DNA of 64,000 nucleotides from CAWHYG01 sp963833505 (GTDB lineage: Bacteria; Eisenbacteria; RBG-16-71-46; CAIMUX01), in contig CAWHYG010000010.1 of NCBI GenBank assembly GCA_963833505.1, positions 62,001 through 126,000 of the forward strand. Direction: 5' to 3'. The notes under the pieces were generated by a model, which made no database searches, was not told the DNA's origin, and saw only the letters and a list, made by a program, of their open reading frames with translations. Each line of letters opens with the position of its first letter. Position 1 is the stretch's first letter. Of the stretch, positions 8,909 through 16,525 are shown in pieces. Position numbers and translations under genes: made by a program.

Positions 8909-9097
8909 ATGTCGAAGACACTCGGAAAGCTGGTTCTGTCGAAGGAGACGCTTCGCAACATCACGACTGAGGAAGGAAGCCAGATCAGAGGAGGATATGC
9001 ATTCTTGTCCATCGCTTGGTGTCAGACCATGAGGAGCTGCCCCGGGACGGAACCCAGCCGCTGCCCATTCCGCTGCGGCGAAGAAGGTCTTCGTTAA
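8909..9097 (+). CDS. Putative RiPP precursor peptide with class I lanthipeptide-type leader
   Basis: A 62-residue peptide. The leader contains KLVLSKETLRNITTEEGSQI and ends at Gly28-Gly29. This is the 'L-x-L-x-KETLRNLT-x-EE…V-x-GG' pattern of class I lanthipeptide precursors and related GG-leader peptides in Bacteroidota-type genomes. The 33-residue candidate core holds four cysteines (38, 44, 52, 56) and five Ser/Thr (34, 40, 43, 47, 50), suitable for thioether rings. The start is secure: AAGGAG at 8896-8901 sits 7 bases before the ATG, better than the in-frame TTG at 8891. GC is lower than the neighbours. No LanB, LanC, radical SAM, RRE protein or peptidase-ABC exporter is seen nearby, so it would depend on enzymes elsewhere or be a stray copy. 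The 288 bp upstream show no other gene. Confidence 0.7.
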   Translation: MSKTLGKLVLSKETLRNITTEEGSQIRGGYAFLSIAWCQTMRSCPGTEPSRCPFRCGEEGLR

Positions 9098-9114
9098 TTG
9101 ATCTGATCTCCAAT

Positions 9115-9137
9115 TGCCTGGAAGGCCTTTTCAGGCA
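9115..9137 (+). terminator. Hairpin after the RiPP precursor gene
   Basis: TGCCTG at 9115-9120 pairs with CAGGCA at 9132-9137, extended inward by GAA/TTC with one bulge, and a CTTTT run lies in the loop side. It starts 17 bp after the stop codon. A modest intrinsic terminator is plausible. Confidence 0.35.
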
Positions 9138-9210
9138 GAGGTGTCCCGTTCTGCCACGCGAGGAGGCGGAGTTCATCTCCGGTCTCACAAAACCGGCGAA
9201 CTGGACACCT

Positions 9211-9390
9211 CATCATCTTCCGGGCCTCTCTCGATCGGCTGTGCCGATATGGCCTCCGGCCTCCCTTCGCCCAGAGCCGCCTCTCGGTGGGCCGGGACGG
9301 ACGCGTGGTTTATCAACTCCGCCGTCCCCGGCCGAAGGAAGGGGGCGCCACCCATCTCTTCCTCGATCCCCTGGACTTCCTTCGCCGCAC
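9211..9390 (+). mobile_element. IS91-family transposase fragment (relic)
   Basis: One frame reads DRLCRYGLRPPFAQSRLSV, then GRDGRVVYQLRRP and THLFLDPLDFLRR. This matches the mid-region of IS91/IS801-type Y1 transposases ('LERLCRYxxRPPxAxxRLSxxxDGRVxYxLKRPxxDGxTHLxLxPLxxLxRL'). The match stops abruptly on both sides and no full gene or IS ends are visible. Bases 9251-9347 are almost identical to 35674-35770 on the other strand. Confidence 0.7.
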
Positions 9391-9530
9391 GCCGACGTCG
9401 AGATGCAACCCGGGGGCCGGCGAAACAGCGTCCTTCATCGCCGGGATGAGCGAAGCCTGGCCGGAAGGCGTTCGACAGAGGCGGATTGTGGGGGGGCCGG
9501 TCTTCGCGCCAGCGGCGGGAAGGGCCGGTT

Positions 9531-9860
9531 GTGAACACCGAGAGCCTCGGGATCGCCCGTTGGGACGGACGGGCCTGGCTGTCCCTTGGTCCGGCGGCAG
9601 GGTCGCCGTCAAAAGCGCTGCGTAGGCTTCACAGCCTGACGGAATGGAACGACACCTTGGTGGCCGGAAGCGAAACCGCCGTGTCGTCCTGGAACGGGAT
9701 CTTCTGGCGGAACCTCGCTCTCGACGTGACCCCGCAACGACCGGGGCTGGCCGCGGGGATCGAGGCGCTCGGCACCTGGAAAACCTTGCTGGTCGCCGGA
9801 GAGCGGTTCGCCGCTTCCCAGCCGCCCGCCCGGAATCTCGCCGTCTTTGACGGCGCGTAG
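9531..9860 (+). pseudogene. Fragment of a secreted propeller/kelch-like repeat protein
   Basis: From a possible GTG at 9531 the frame reads IARWDGRAWLSLG, SLTEWNDTLVAGS, VSSWNGIFWRNL, LGTWKTLLVAGERF and ARNLAVFDGA. This is the alternating 'IAxWDGxxWxxLG … VxALxxWxxxLxVGGxF' pattern of tandem propeller repeats found in large extracellular proteins. Only about two repeats remain, without signal peptide or C-terminal module, and the frame ends right after FDGA. It is therefore read as a remnant, probably cut by the rearrangements that left IS pieces next to it. It could also be a short expressed ORF with a weak ribosome site (GGGAAGGG). Confidence 0.4.
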
Positions 9861-10147
9861 CGCGTCCCGGAAACGTATCCGATCTCGACGGGCCTTCCCT
9901 TCGGAGACCCGAGAAGGAACATGAAATCGTCGAAGGTCGGATCGTAGCGGATGTAGCGCTCACAGAAGACGCTCTTGCCGGAGAACCCGCCCGGACCGTG
10001 CCTCTTCGATCCCGCTCGAGGCGAAACCCTGACTCCGAGATCGAAGCAGGCAGAGGGAAGAAACGGTGACCTCCTGCGCTCTCTTCGTCTGTTCCGGAGT
10101 AAAGAAGCGTGTCGTAGAGGGGATTTCGGATCCGAGCCGGTAGGAGT
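9861..10147 (-). other. Non-genic stretch with a possible frameshifted coding remnant on the minus strand
   Basis: No intact gene. Reading the minus strand, one frame gives NPLYDTLLYSGTDEESAGG and RFFPLPASISESGFRLERD. A shifted frame continues GGFSGKSVFCERYIRYDP and FDDFMFLLGSPKGRPVEIGY. Both look protein-like and abut each other, as if one gene had lost a base. I do not recognise the family. Confidence 0.3.
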
Positions 10148-11056
10148 CTACGACGAACGCCCCCTCCGGAGCATTCCGGCCGCCTGCTTCGGGGTGCGAT
10201 CAGCACGGAAGAGCCCCCAGTGCGACTCGACGGGAGCCCACGTCTTCCAGGGCTGGTCGAAGGCCTCGAAGTAGACGAAAGGCACGGAGGTCCGGGCGAG
10301 TTTCTCGAAGAACCGCGCCTGAAGATTCTCCCCCACCGCGGAGTCGCCGGCGGTCGGGAACCCGGTCTCTTTCAGGATCACCGATTTCCCGCCCGCCGCC
10401 GCCTCGAACCTCTGGTACATCCCGAGCGTCCAGGCGACAGCGTCATCGGCATTCCTCAGCCCGGCCCAGTAGGGATGCACGTTCGGAAAGACCCAGTCCC
10501 CCAGTTTGTAGAGCTGGGGGATCGTTTCATACTTGTCCGGGATCTCCGTGGTAGTCACAGGCCTGCCGGTCTGACTCCGCACCTCGGCCATGCTGTGGTC
10601 CAGTTCTTCCAGGCCGTACCGGCTCCCCAGGCCCTCGTTGCCGATGCAATATCCATCGACGTCGGCTCGCGCGCGAATGGCCGCAGCGATTTCCGCACTG
10701 TCGGCCGGATTCCAGACCCCGCAGATCACGCCCCGGATCCCCGCCGCCCGCGCGAGGCGCGGGATTTCGGCGCCGCTACCCACACAGCCGTAGGTCACGA
10801 CACCGTCGAATCCGCAGTCGCGCAGAACCTTGAGATCCGAGCGGATCGATTCGCGGGAGGCCCACCGGCCGTTCGGGGGATCCGCCTGGCTCGGGGCATA
10901 GGCGACCCACCGGCACGAGCGTAACTCTCGGTTGAACCTGGTCACCGGCGCGCACATGAGTGTGCTCGCGAGAACGCAGGCGACTTGGACCAAGAGGAGA
11001 ACGCGGAAGTCCGATCCCCGAAGCCCAAGTTCCACGAATCCCCTTGGCACGCGCAT
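10148..11056 (-). CDS. Glycoside hydrolase family 17-like (beta-1,3-glucanase type) protein
   Basis: A 302-residue protein with an N-terminal hydrophobic segment (about residues 17-35) that acts as signal peptide or anchor. The TIM-barrel pattern of GH17 is clear: VAYAPSQ after the signal, LKVLRDCGFDGVVTYG, then the acid/base in CIGNEGLGSRYG (Glu141) and the nucleophile in ILKETGFPT (Glu230, the GH17 'ETGWP' equivalent). YFEAFDQPWK follows near the C-terminus. The start at 11056 (MRVPRGF) was chosen because the open frame above it overlaps the neighbouring gene and is not protein-like. Bacterial GH17 proteins cleave or rearrange beta-1,3/1,6-glucan, some during synthesis of cyclic or periplasmic glucans. 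Upstream genes on the same strand are small envelope proteins of unknown role. Confidence 0.75.
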   Translation of the reverse strand: MRVPRGFVELGLRGSDFRVLLLVQVACVLASTLMCAPVTRFNRELRSCRWVAYAPSQADPPNGRWASRESIRSDLKVLRDCGFDGVVTYGCVGSGAEIPRLARAAGIRGVICGVWNPADSAEIAAAIRARADVDGYCIGNEGLGSRYGLEELDHSMAEVRSQTGRPVTTTEIPDKYETIPQLYKLGDWVFPNVHPYWAGLRNADDAVAWTLGMYQRFEAAAGGKSVILKETGFPTAGDSAVGENLQARFFEKLARTSVPFVYFEAFDQPWKTWAPVESHWGLFRADRTPKQAAGMLRRGRSS

Positions 11057-11090
11057 CTTCCCCACCCCGCGCTTCCGGCGCCTCGATCCC

Positions 11091-11528
11091 TCAGCGCAGC
11101 TCAGTGAGAGCTTGCCCCCCCGGAGATTTGAGCGGCACGTAGTAGACCCGATCGTGGTGCTGCGTCCCCAGGGCGTCCGTGAAGTCGATCTGCTGGGAAT
11201 AGAGCCGATCCTCGTCCTCCAGCTTCCGCAGGGCCTCGTCAAACCACCCCACCTGCTGGATGGGGATGCGGATGAGCAGATCGTCGCGGGTATAGAGATG
11301 TCCGCTGGCCGCGCGCAGGAGATGCACTTGCGTGCTCGCGACCGAGTCGCCGCGGCTCGCCGCCTTGTGACCATCCAATCCGAGCCCCACGACGAGGAGG
11401 ACGGCCACCGAAGCCAGAATCACGCGGCGCATCCGCCGGGAGAGTGGCTTCTCCCTTGTGAACACGAGCGGCGTGCCGAGAATCAAGCTCGAGAGGGCCG
11501 CTGCCACGGAAAAGTAACCCAGCTCCAT
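11091..11528 (-). CDS. Small membrane protein, function unknown
   Basis: A 145-residue protein with two N-terminal membrane helices (about residues 6-25 and 36-53, separated by the basic stretch EKPLSRRMRR) and a soluble C-terminal part of about 90 residues that would face outside. That part ends in acidic/charged sequence (RKLEDEDRLYSQQIDF) and YYVPLKSPGG. It matches no family I know. It lies 34 bp upstream of the GH17 gene on the same strand and could be co-transcribed with it. Confidence 0.5.
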   Translation of the reverse strand: MELGYFSVAAALSSLILGTPLVFTREKPLSRRMRRVILASVAVLLVVGLGLDGHKAASRGDSVASTQVHLLRAASGHLYTRDDLLIRIPIQQVGWFDEALRKLEDEDRLYSQQIDFTDALGTQHHDRVYYVPLKSPGGQALTELR

Positions 11529-11659
11529 CCGGCTATCCTCACCTTCAGGACGTGCCTCTCGGCTTCTGTGCGCGGTCCCGATACGCGCCCAGCTCTACCT
11601 CACGCTTAAGCCCGCACTTTTCACGAACACCCTGCTGCGGCGTCGGATCTGCCCAACAC

Positions 11660-12205
11660 TTACAAACCACTTGCGCCTGCCGGAACACGACGGACCCGCG
11701 CCCGCAGCAGCACCACTCCGCCATTGTCTCGCCCGAGGTCAAAGAGACCCCAGGGGTTCGGACCGCCGTGCACGGAGATCTGCTTGATCCGCGGATAGTC
11801 GCTTGGAAGCACGACCGACACGACATGTCCGCTCGGCACCGGCATCGCATCGCCCAGCACGCCCGTCGGGCTATCAGCACTCGCATCCTGCTCGAGCAGC
11901 CGGACCATGATCTTCACGGCGGGTCCGGATAGCGAGAGTTCAAGCGTATCGCCAGCCCGAAAATCGGTGATCGCGGCAAGGTCCAGCCAGCCGGTCTTCC
12001 ACTCCTGGGATGCGCCGTATGTGCCCTGGAGAACCTCGCCTCCGGCCCGGCGGCCCGCAGGGCTCGGGAGCGCGGTGGGCTGGGAATGGGCCGTATCGGC
12101 CCCGCGATCCCGGTCTCGCGGCCGGCCGCAGCTTGATGTGATTCCGAGCGCGAGCAGGACGAACACCGGCCAGGTCAGGCTTGCGGTCCATCCGGATCTA
12201 CACAT
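11660..12205 (-). CDS. Putative secreted protein or lipoprotein, function unknown
   Basis: A 181-residue protein with a hydrophobic N-terminus (TWPVFVLLALGI) followed by TSSC at residue 26. This resembles a lipobox, but the -3 residue is not the usual Leu/Val, so lipidation is uncertain. After a low-complexity linker the sequence alternates like a beta-sandwich (DTLELSLSGPAVKIMVRLLE, GHVVSVVLPSDYPRIKQISV). No family recognised. It is the first of three minus-strand genes leading to the GH17 enzyme; 131 bp separate it from the next one and hold no gene I can defend. Confidence 0.5.
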   Translation of the reverse strand: MCRSGWTASLTWPVFVLLALGITSSCGRPRDRDRGADTAHSQPTALPSPAGRRAGGEVLQGTYGASQEWKTGWLDLAAITDFRAGDTLELSLSGPAVKIMVRLLEQDASADSPTGVLGDAMPVPSGHVVSVVLPSDYPRIKQISVHGGPNPWGLFDLGRDNGGVVLLRARVRRVPAGASGL

Positions 12206-12357
12206 GGTCGTACCCTCAGTGCCGGGGCGAAGAAGAGAGCTCCAAGGACACTTTCCGGCCGGAAAGGAATGTATCGGAGTGGCGCCAGAGACGCAACCAG
12301 CGAATCGCGCGGGCGTGAAAGCGGACGTCCGCCACTCCCGTGAGCGCCCTGGCCCGT

Positions 12358-12480
12358 CCCCGCTGCACCCGGCCGGACGTCCCAGTTCCCCTGACCGTCC
12401 TGGCCCTCCTGACCGATCCGGCCGTGGTCGAGAAGATCCTACGGCATCTCAAGCTCTACCAACCGTCCCGCCGCCGGTGG
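12358..12480 (+). mobile_element. IS91-type transposase C-terminal fragment (relic 1)
   Basis: The frame LTVLALLTDPAVVEKILRHL preceded by a degenerate CPRC zinc-site region is the C-terminal signature of IS91-like transposases ('CPRCGGRMxVLAxLTDPxVVxxILxHLGL'). It is an isolated piece between the small lipoprotein gene and the FG-GAP gene. Bases 12400-12450 are closely repeated at 15310-15360. The rest of 12206-12579 shows nothing else. Confidence 0.6.
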
Positions 12481-12579
12481 CACCGGGGGGATCAAGGGAC
12501 CGCCGGCGGCCAAAGCGACGAACGGGCAGGTGCAACGCGTAGGATGAAGTGATCTGTGCTCGTCAGGGCGCGCCGCGGC

Positions 12580-15129
12580 CTACCTCACAATCAGGGCTCG
12601 GCACGCCCTCCGCTCACCGTTCGCCCGGAGCTCGAAGAAGTAGACCCCCGGCGGCACCGGGCTGCCGCTCTCATTCCTCGAGTCCCACCAGATCGACTGC
12701 GTTCCGCCTGGGTAGATGCCCGCGCCCAACGAACGGATGAGCCGGCCGCCGGTGTCATGGATCCAGGCGCTTCCCCTGGCCGTCTTCGGCAAGGTGAAGC
12801 GAAAGCCGACGGAACCCGCCGCCGGATTCGGATAGGCGGTGGCGATCCGGTCGTTTGCGGCCGGCGAGAGCGCGCGGACGGAGACGTCGTCGCCGCCGGT
12901 GTTGACCAGGACCGTGAGCGTGGAGGCGGATTGATTCGCCGCCACCAGGTCGGGCCAGCCGTCGTGATTGAGGTCCGCCGCGGTCAGTCCCGGCCCGCCA
13001 CCCCCGATACCGAAGTCGATATGAGGCCCGAAAGTGCCGTCTCCGTGCCCCACCAGGATGCTGACGACGTTCGTACCGGTGGTCACCGCCAGGTCGGGTA
13101 TGCCGTCCCGATTGTAGTCCGTGATGACGATCCCCGAAGGGTAGAGCGCGGTCGTGGCCGTTGGTCCCGCGGTGAAATGTCCCGCGCCGTCGCCGAGCAG
13201 GATCGAGACGAGGTTGTACGGTGAATAGTCGTCGGCCACCGCCAGGTCCTCGTGGCCGTCCCCGTTCAGGTCGCCGACGCCGACTCCCCACGGCCCCGGG
13301 CCGGCGGGATAGTCTACCGCTTGACTGAAGGTTCCGTCGCCGTGGCCGAGATAGACGGAGACCGTGGCCGAGGCGGAATTGGTCACGACCAGATCGAGCG
13401 CGCCGTCGCCGTTGAAGTTGCCGGCGGCCACGGCCAGCGGCGAGGTGCCGGTCGGATAGGTGAGCCTGGGCCGGAACAAGCCGTCGCCGTTGCCCAGCAG
13501 CACCGAGAGAGAGCCGTCCGTGAAATCGGCCACGGCCACGTCCTGCTTGCCGTCGCTGTTGAAGTCTCCCGTCGTCACCGCGCACGGTCCCGAACCGGTG
13601 GCCGCGGTGCGCCGCGCCTGGAAGGTACCGTCCTTGTTCCCCAGCAGCATGGAGATGGTGTTGTCCTTCTCGTTGGCCGTGATCAGGTCGAGCAGTCCGT
13701 CCCCGTTCAGGTCGCACTCGGCCAGTCCCAGTGGTTTGACTCCGGTCGGGTAGTCCTGATGCGGGCCGTAGGTGCCGTCGCCGTTGGCCAGGAGAACCGA
13801 GCAGTAGAACGGACCGGTCACCGAGTCGATCGCGGCCGCCAGGTCCGGGTATCCGTCGCGATTGAAGTCCCCCACCACCACGGCGGTGGGATGCCTCGAG
13901 GTCGCGAAGTCGATGTCTTGTGGGCCGAAGGACCCGTCCCCGTTGCCGGAGAAGACCGCCATGACGTGGCCGGAGTTGCTGATCGATACCAGGTCCGGCC
14001 TGCCGTCCCCGTTGACGTCGCCCACCGCCTGCGAGATCAGCGTCGCCGTCGCGCACAACAGCCGGGCCGGCTTGAAGGTGCCGTCGCCCCGGCCGAGAAG
14101 GGTGCAGACCTTGCCCGCCTGGTGGTCCGAGACCACCAGATCCGCCCGGCCGTCGCCGTCGACGTCCGCGATGTCGACCGCCGCCGGACCAAGGTCGCAC
14201 CAGTAGTCGACCTTCGGCCGCAGCGTGCCGTCTCCCCGGCCGAGAAAGACCGAGACGACGTCGTCGCTGTTGTTCGCCACGGCCGCGTCGAGGAAGCCGT
14301 CGCCGTTCAGGTCGCCGAGGGCAACGTCGTAGGGATTGGAGGCGGCATTGTAGTCGACGTTGGTGCCAAAAGTCCCATCGCCGTGTCCGAGCAGCACCGA
14401 GAGCGAGTTCGAGTTCACATCCGTCACCACCAGATCGGGGTTTCCATCCCGATTGAGGTCTCCGACCGCCACGGCGTTGGGGTAGTACCCGGTGGCGTAC
14501 TCCTGGTGTGTCCCGAAGGTGCCGTCGCCACGGCCGAGGAGCACCGATACGCTGTTGCCCCACTCGTCGGCCGTGACCAGGTCGAGGAACCCGTCGTGGT
14601 TGAGGTCGGCCGCAACCACGTCGGTCGGACTGTTGCCGCAGGGATAGATGACCCGGGATTCGAAGGCGCCGTTGCCGCGACCGAGGAGGACGGTGATCTC
14701 GTTGGGCCTGAAGCAGGCAACGGCTAGATCCGGCTTACCGTCGCCGTTGAAGTCGCCCACCGCCACCGAATAGGGATCGGAGGCGGTGAAGTAATCGGTT
14801 CTCGTTGGAAAGGTGCCGTCGCCGCGGCCGAGAAGCACCGACACCGTATTGTCGCTCTCGTTGGCCGAGACGACGTCGAGGATGCCGTCGCCGTTCAGAT
14901 CGGCCAGGCGCACGCACTCCGGGATGTTCCCTACACCGAAGCAGCGGAAGTGGGACACCAGGAGGGGGTCAGCCAGGGCCGGAAGAGAGGTGAAGAGCAG
15001 GAAGAAAGCCACGGCCAAGGCGGGAGCGACCGGCACCACCGGGGCGGCCGGCCGAAGGATACGGCCGCGGCGCGTCCGCGGCGCAGGGGGGACGGAAAAA
15101 ACGGACGCGCGAGACCGATTCGTGTTCAT
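12580..15129 (-). CDS. Secreted FG-GAP/VCBS repeat protein with FlgD-like C-terminal module
   Basis: An 849-residue protein. The start at 15129 (MNTNRSR) has GGGAGA a few bases upstream; the frame open above it runs into relic DNA. A signal peptide (hydrophobic APALAVAFFLLFTSLPALA) is followed by 14 tandem repeats of about 50 residues, each with a calcium-loop motif of the type D(L/F)NGDGxxD and an LLGxGDGTF strand. This is the FG-GAP/VCBS propeller repeat. Fourteen is twice seven, so two seven-bladed propellers are a natural guess. The last 85 residues (AYPNPAAGS, HDTGGRLIRSL, PPGVYFFELR) are the same kind of C-terminal module as in three other proteins here, probably a secretion or anchoring signal. 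Likely a surface or released adhesin/binding protein; ligand unknown. Confidence 0.85.
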   Translation of the reverse strand: MNTNRSRASVFSVPPAPRTRRGRILRPAAPVVPVAPALAVAFFLLFTSLPALADPLLVSHFRCFGVGNIPECVRLADLNGDGILDVVSANESDNTVSVLLGRGDGTFPTRTDYFTASDPYSVAVGDFNGDGKPDLAVACFRPNEITVLLGRGNGAFESRVIYPCGNSPTDVVAADLNHDGFLDLVTADEWGNSVSVLLGRGDGTFGTHQEYATGYYPNAVAVGDLNRDGNPDLVVTDVNSNSLSVLLGHGDGTFGTNVDYNAASNPYDVALGDLNGDGFLDAAVANNSDDVVSVFLGRGDGTLRPKVDYWCDLGPAAVDIADVDGDGRADLVVSDHQAGKVCTLLGRGDGTFKPARLLCATATLISQAVGDVNGDGRPDLVSISNSGHVMAVFSGNGDGSFGPQDIDFATSRHPTAVVVGDFNRDGYPDLAAAIDSVTGPFYCSVLLANGDGTYGPHQDYPTGVKPLGLAECDLNGDGLLDLITANEKDNTISMLLGNKDGTFQARRTAATGSGPCAVTTGDFNSDGKQDVAVADFTDGSLSVLLGNGDGLFRPRLTYPTGTSPLAVAAGNFNGDGALDLVVTNSASATVSVYLGHGDGTFSQAVDYPAGPGPWGVGVGDLNGDGHEDLAVADDYSPYNLVSILLGDGAGHFTAGPTATTALYPSGIVITDYNRDGIPDLAVTTGTNVVSILVGHGDGTFGPHIDFGIGGGGPGLTAADLNHDGWPDLVAANQSASTLTVLVNTGGDDVSVRALSPAANDRIATAYPNPAAGSVGFRFTLPKTARGSAWIHDTGGRLIRSLGAGIYPGGTQSIWWDSRNESGSPVPPGVYFFELRANGERRACRALIVR

Positions 15130-15295
15130 GGGAATCTCTCCCGTGTTCACAGATTTCGGGGCAGCAGGCTGCAGGACCCGCGGCATCAGGTCTTTGGAGA
15201 CCGTTGTCGCCGGAAAATCACTGGAACTGATTGTATCACAGATGGTCCGGCCGGTGGTGGCCCGAAGCACGGTCGACATCACCCACGCGGGCCGG

Positions 15296-15362
15296 ATCCG
15301 CTCCCTTGACCGTCCTGGCCTTCCCGACCGAACCGGCCGGGGTCGAGAGGATCCATCCTCGC
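15296..15362 (+). mobile_element. IS91-type transposase C-terminal fragment (relic 2)
   Basis: LTVLAFPTEPAGVERI repeats, with decay, the LTVLALLTDPAVVEKI piece at 12400. It directly abuts the alpha-2-macroglobulin fragment downstream and the 30-bp homologous patch upstream (15248-15277), giving a three-part mosaic. Confidence 0.5.
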
Positions 15363-15366
15363 GCCG

Positions 15367-16258
15367 CGGGCGGAATTCCTGGCCTGGGACATCCCGGCTC
15401 CCGACTCGACTTCAGAGACCGCGAAGGTCCTGCGCCTCTACCAACTTCTGTTACGGGCGCACGGCCAGGACGCGGATCGCCGCGCCCTGTACTACGCGGA
15501 CCTGGAGCGCCTGCGGTTCGGATATGACGCGGCGATCGGGATGTTCGACGAGAAGACGGCGCGCTATACCGAAGCGCTCCAGCGGATCGTCGATGAGGAG
15601 CCGGATCCCGAGACGGCGGCGCGGGCCCGCTGCCTCTGGGCCTCGGCCCTCCGGGGGCCGGATGCTCGTGCCGGACAGCGCGGAGGCAGGGACCGGGGCG
15701 TTCGAGAAGCGTTTCCTCGGACACGACGTGACCCCGGAGCTGGGCCGGATCTCGGTGTCGAAGCCGGACAGCGGCATCTGCTGGGGCGCCGTGTACTGGC
15801 AGCACTTTGAGGACGTGGGGCGCCTTTCGAGCGGTCCGGAGCATGCGCTCCGGCTCCGGAAGGAGCTGTTTGTCCGCCGCGATTCGCCCCATGGCCCCGT
15901 GCTCGAGCCGATCACGGGTCCGCTCGAGGTCGGGACGCAACTCCTCGCCAGGCTCACCATCGAAGCCGATGCAGACATGGCGTACGTCCATCTCAAGGAC
16001 GATCGGCCTTGCGGGACGGAGCCGGATGACGTGATTTCGCAGTATCGGAGAAAGGGCGGATCGGGGTATTACCAGGTCACGCGTGATGCATCGAGCGATT
16101 TCTATCTCGACTATCTTCCCCAAGGGGTTCATGTGATCGAGTACACCACGCACGTGGTGCACCGGGGCACGTATCAAGCGGGGCTCGCCCGGATCTTCTG
16201 CATGTATGCCCCCGAGTTCAACGCCCACTCGGACGGCCGAACCCTGACCGCGAGGTAG
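15367..16258 (+). pseudogene. Internally deleted bacterial alpha-2-macroglobulin remnant
   Basis: Two pieces of one gene family are joined out of frame. From 15367 one frame reads AEFLAWDIPAPDS, LYQLLLRAHGQDADRRALYY and ADLERLRFGYDAAIG…EALQRI, like the N-terminal helical part of large bacterial A2M proteins. Around 15650 the homology moves one frame over and jumps to the extreme C-terminus: KPDSGICWGAVYWQHFEDV, ELFVRRD…GPVLEPI, DMAYVHLKDDRP, YYQVTRDASSDFYLDYLPQG and FCMYAPEFNAHS. That order is the standard end of the family. The intervening thousand or more residues are missing, so this is a dead copy. Intact members are periplasmic or surface protease-trapping or defence-type proteins. Confidence 0.75.
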
Positions 16259-16344
16259 GATGGGGAAGCAGTTCCTTCGGCTTGTCCCCTTCTTCGGCAG
16301 GTCAGAACTGATCTTGCTTGAACAATGGAGTAGATTGTAGCAGC

Positions 16345-16364
16345 CGGCGAAACGAGATTCGCCG
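16345..16364 (+). terminator. Short GC hairpin downstream of the A2M remnant
   Basis: CGGCGAA (16345-16351) and TTCGCCG (16358-16364) form a perfect 7-bp stem with a 6-nt loop, 86 bp after the remnant's stop codon and upstream of the next secreted-protein gene. No T-tract follows. Confidence 0.35.
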
Positions 16365-16525
16365 CTCTCCTTGCCCCCGCCGGGCCAGGCCGGAGATTTT
16401 GCACCGCTCCTGAAAGTCTCACCGTTAGTTTTCCGCTCCCGCGTCGAACCACCATGAAGGGCAGATCCAATCTCCTTCAAACGCCGTCATGGCTCTAGAG
16501 GTTCGTACAAGAGGAGGCCCGTCTC

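Noticed and set aside
5156..9097. Lasso-peptide cluster (short peptide plus asparagine-synthetase-like cyclase)
   Set aside because: AsnB here has an intact Cys2 glutaminase domain and belongs with a glycosyltransferase. No B-type protease or RRE is present, and the peptide leader is of the GG/lanthipeptide kind.
13252..14727. A 491-codon open frame on the plus strand
   Set aside because: Antisense shadow of the FG-GAP repeats; its apparent periodicity comes from the repeats on the other strand.
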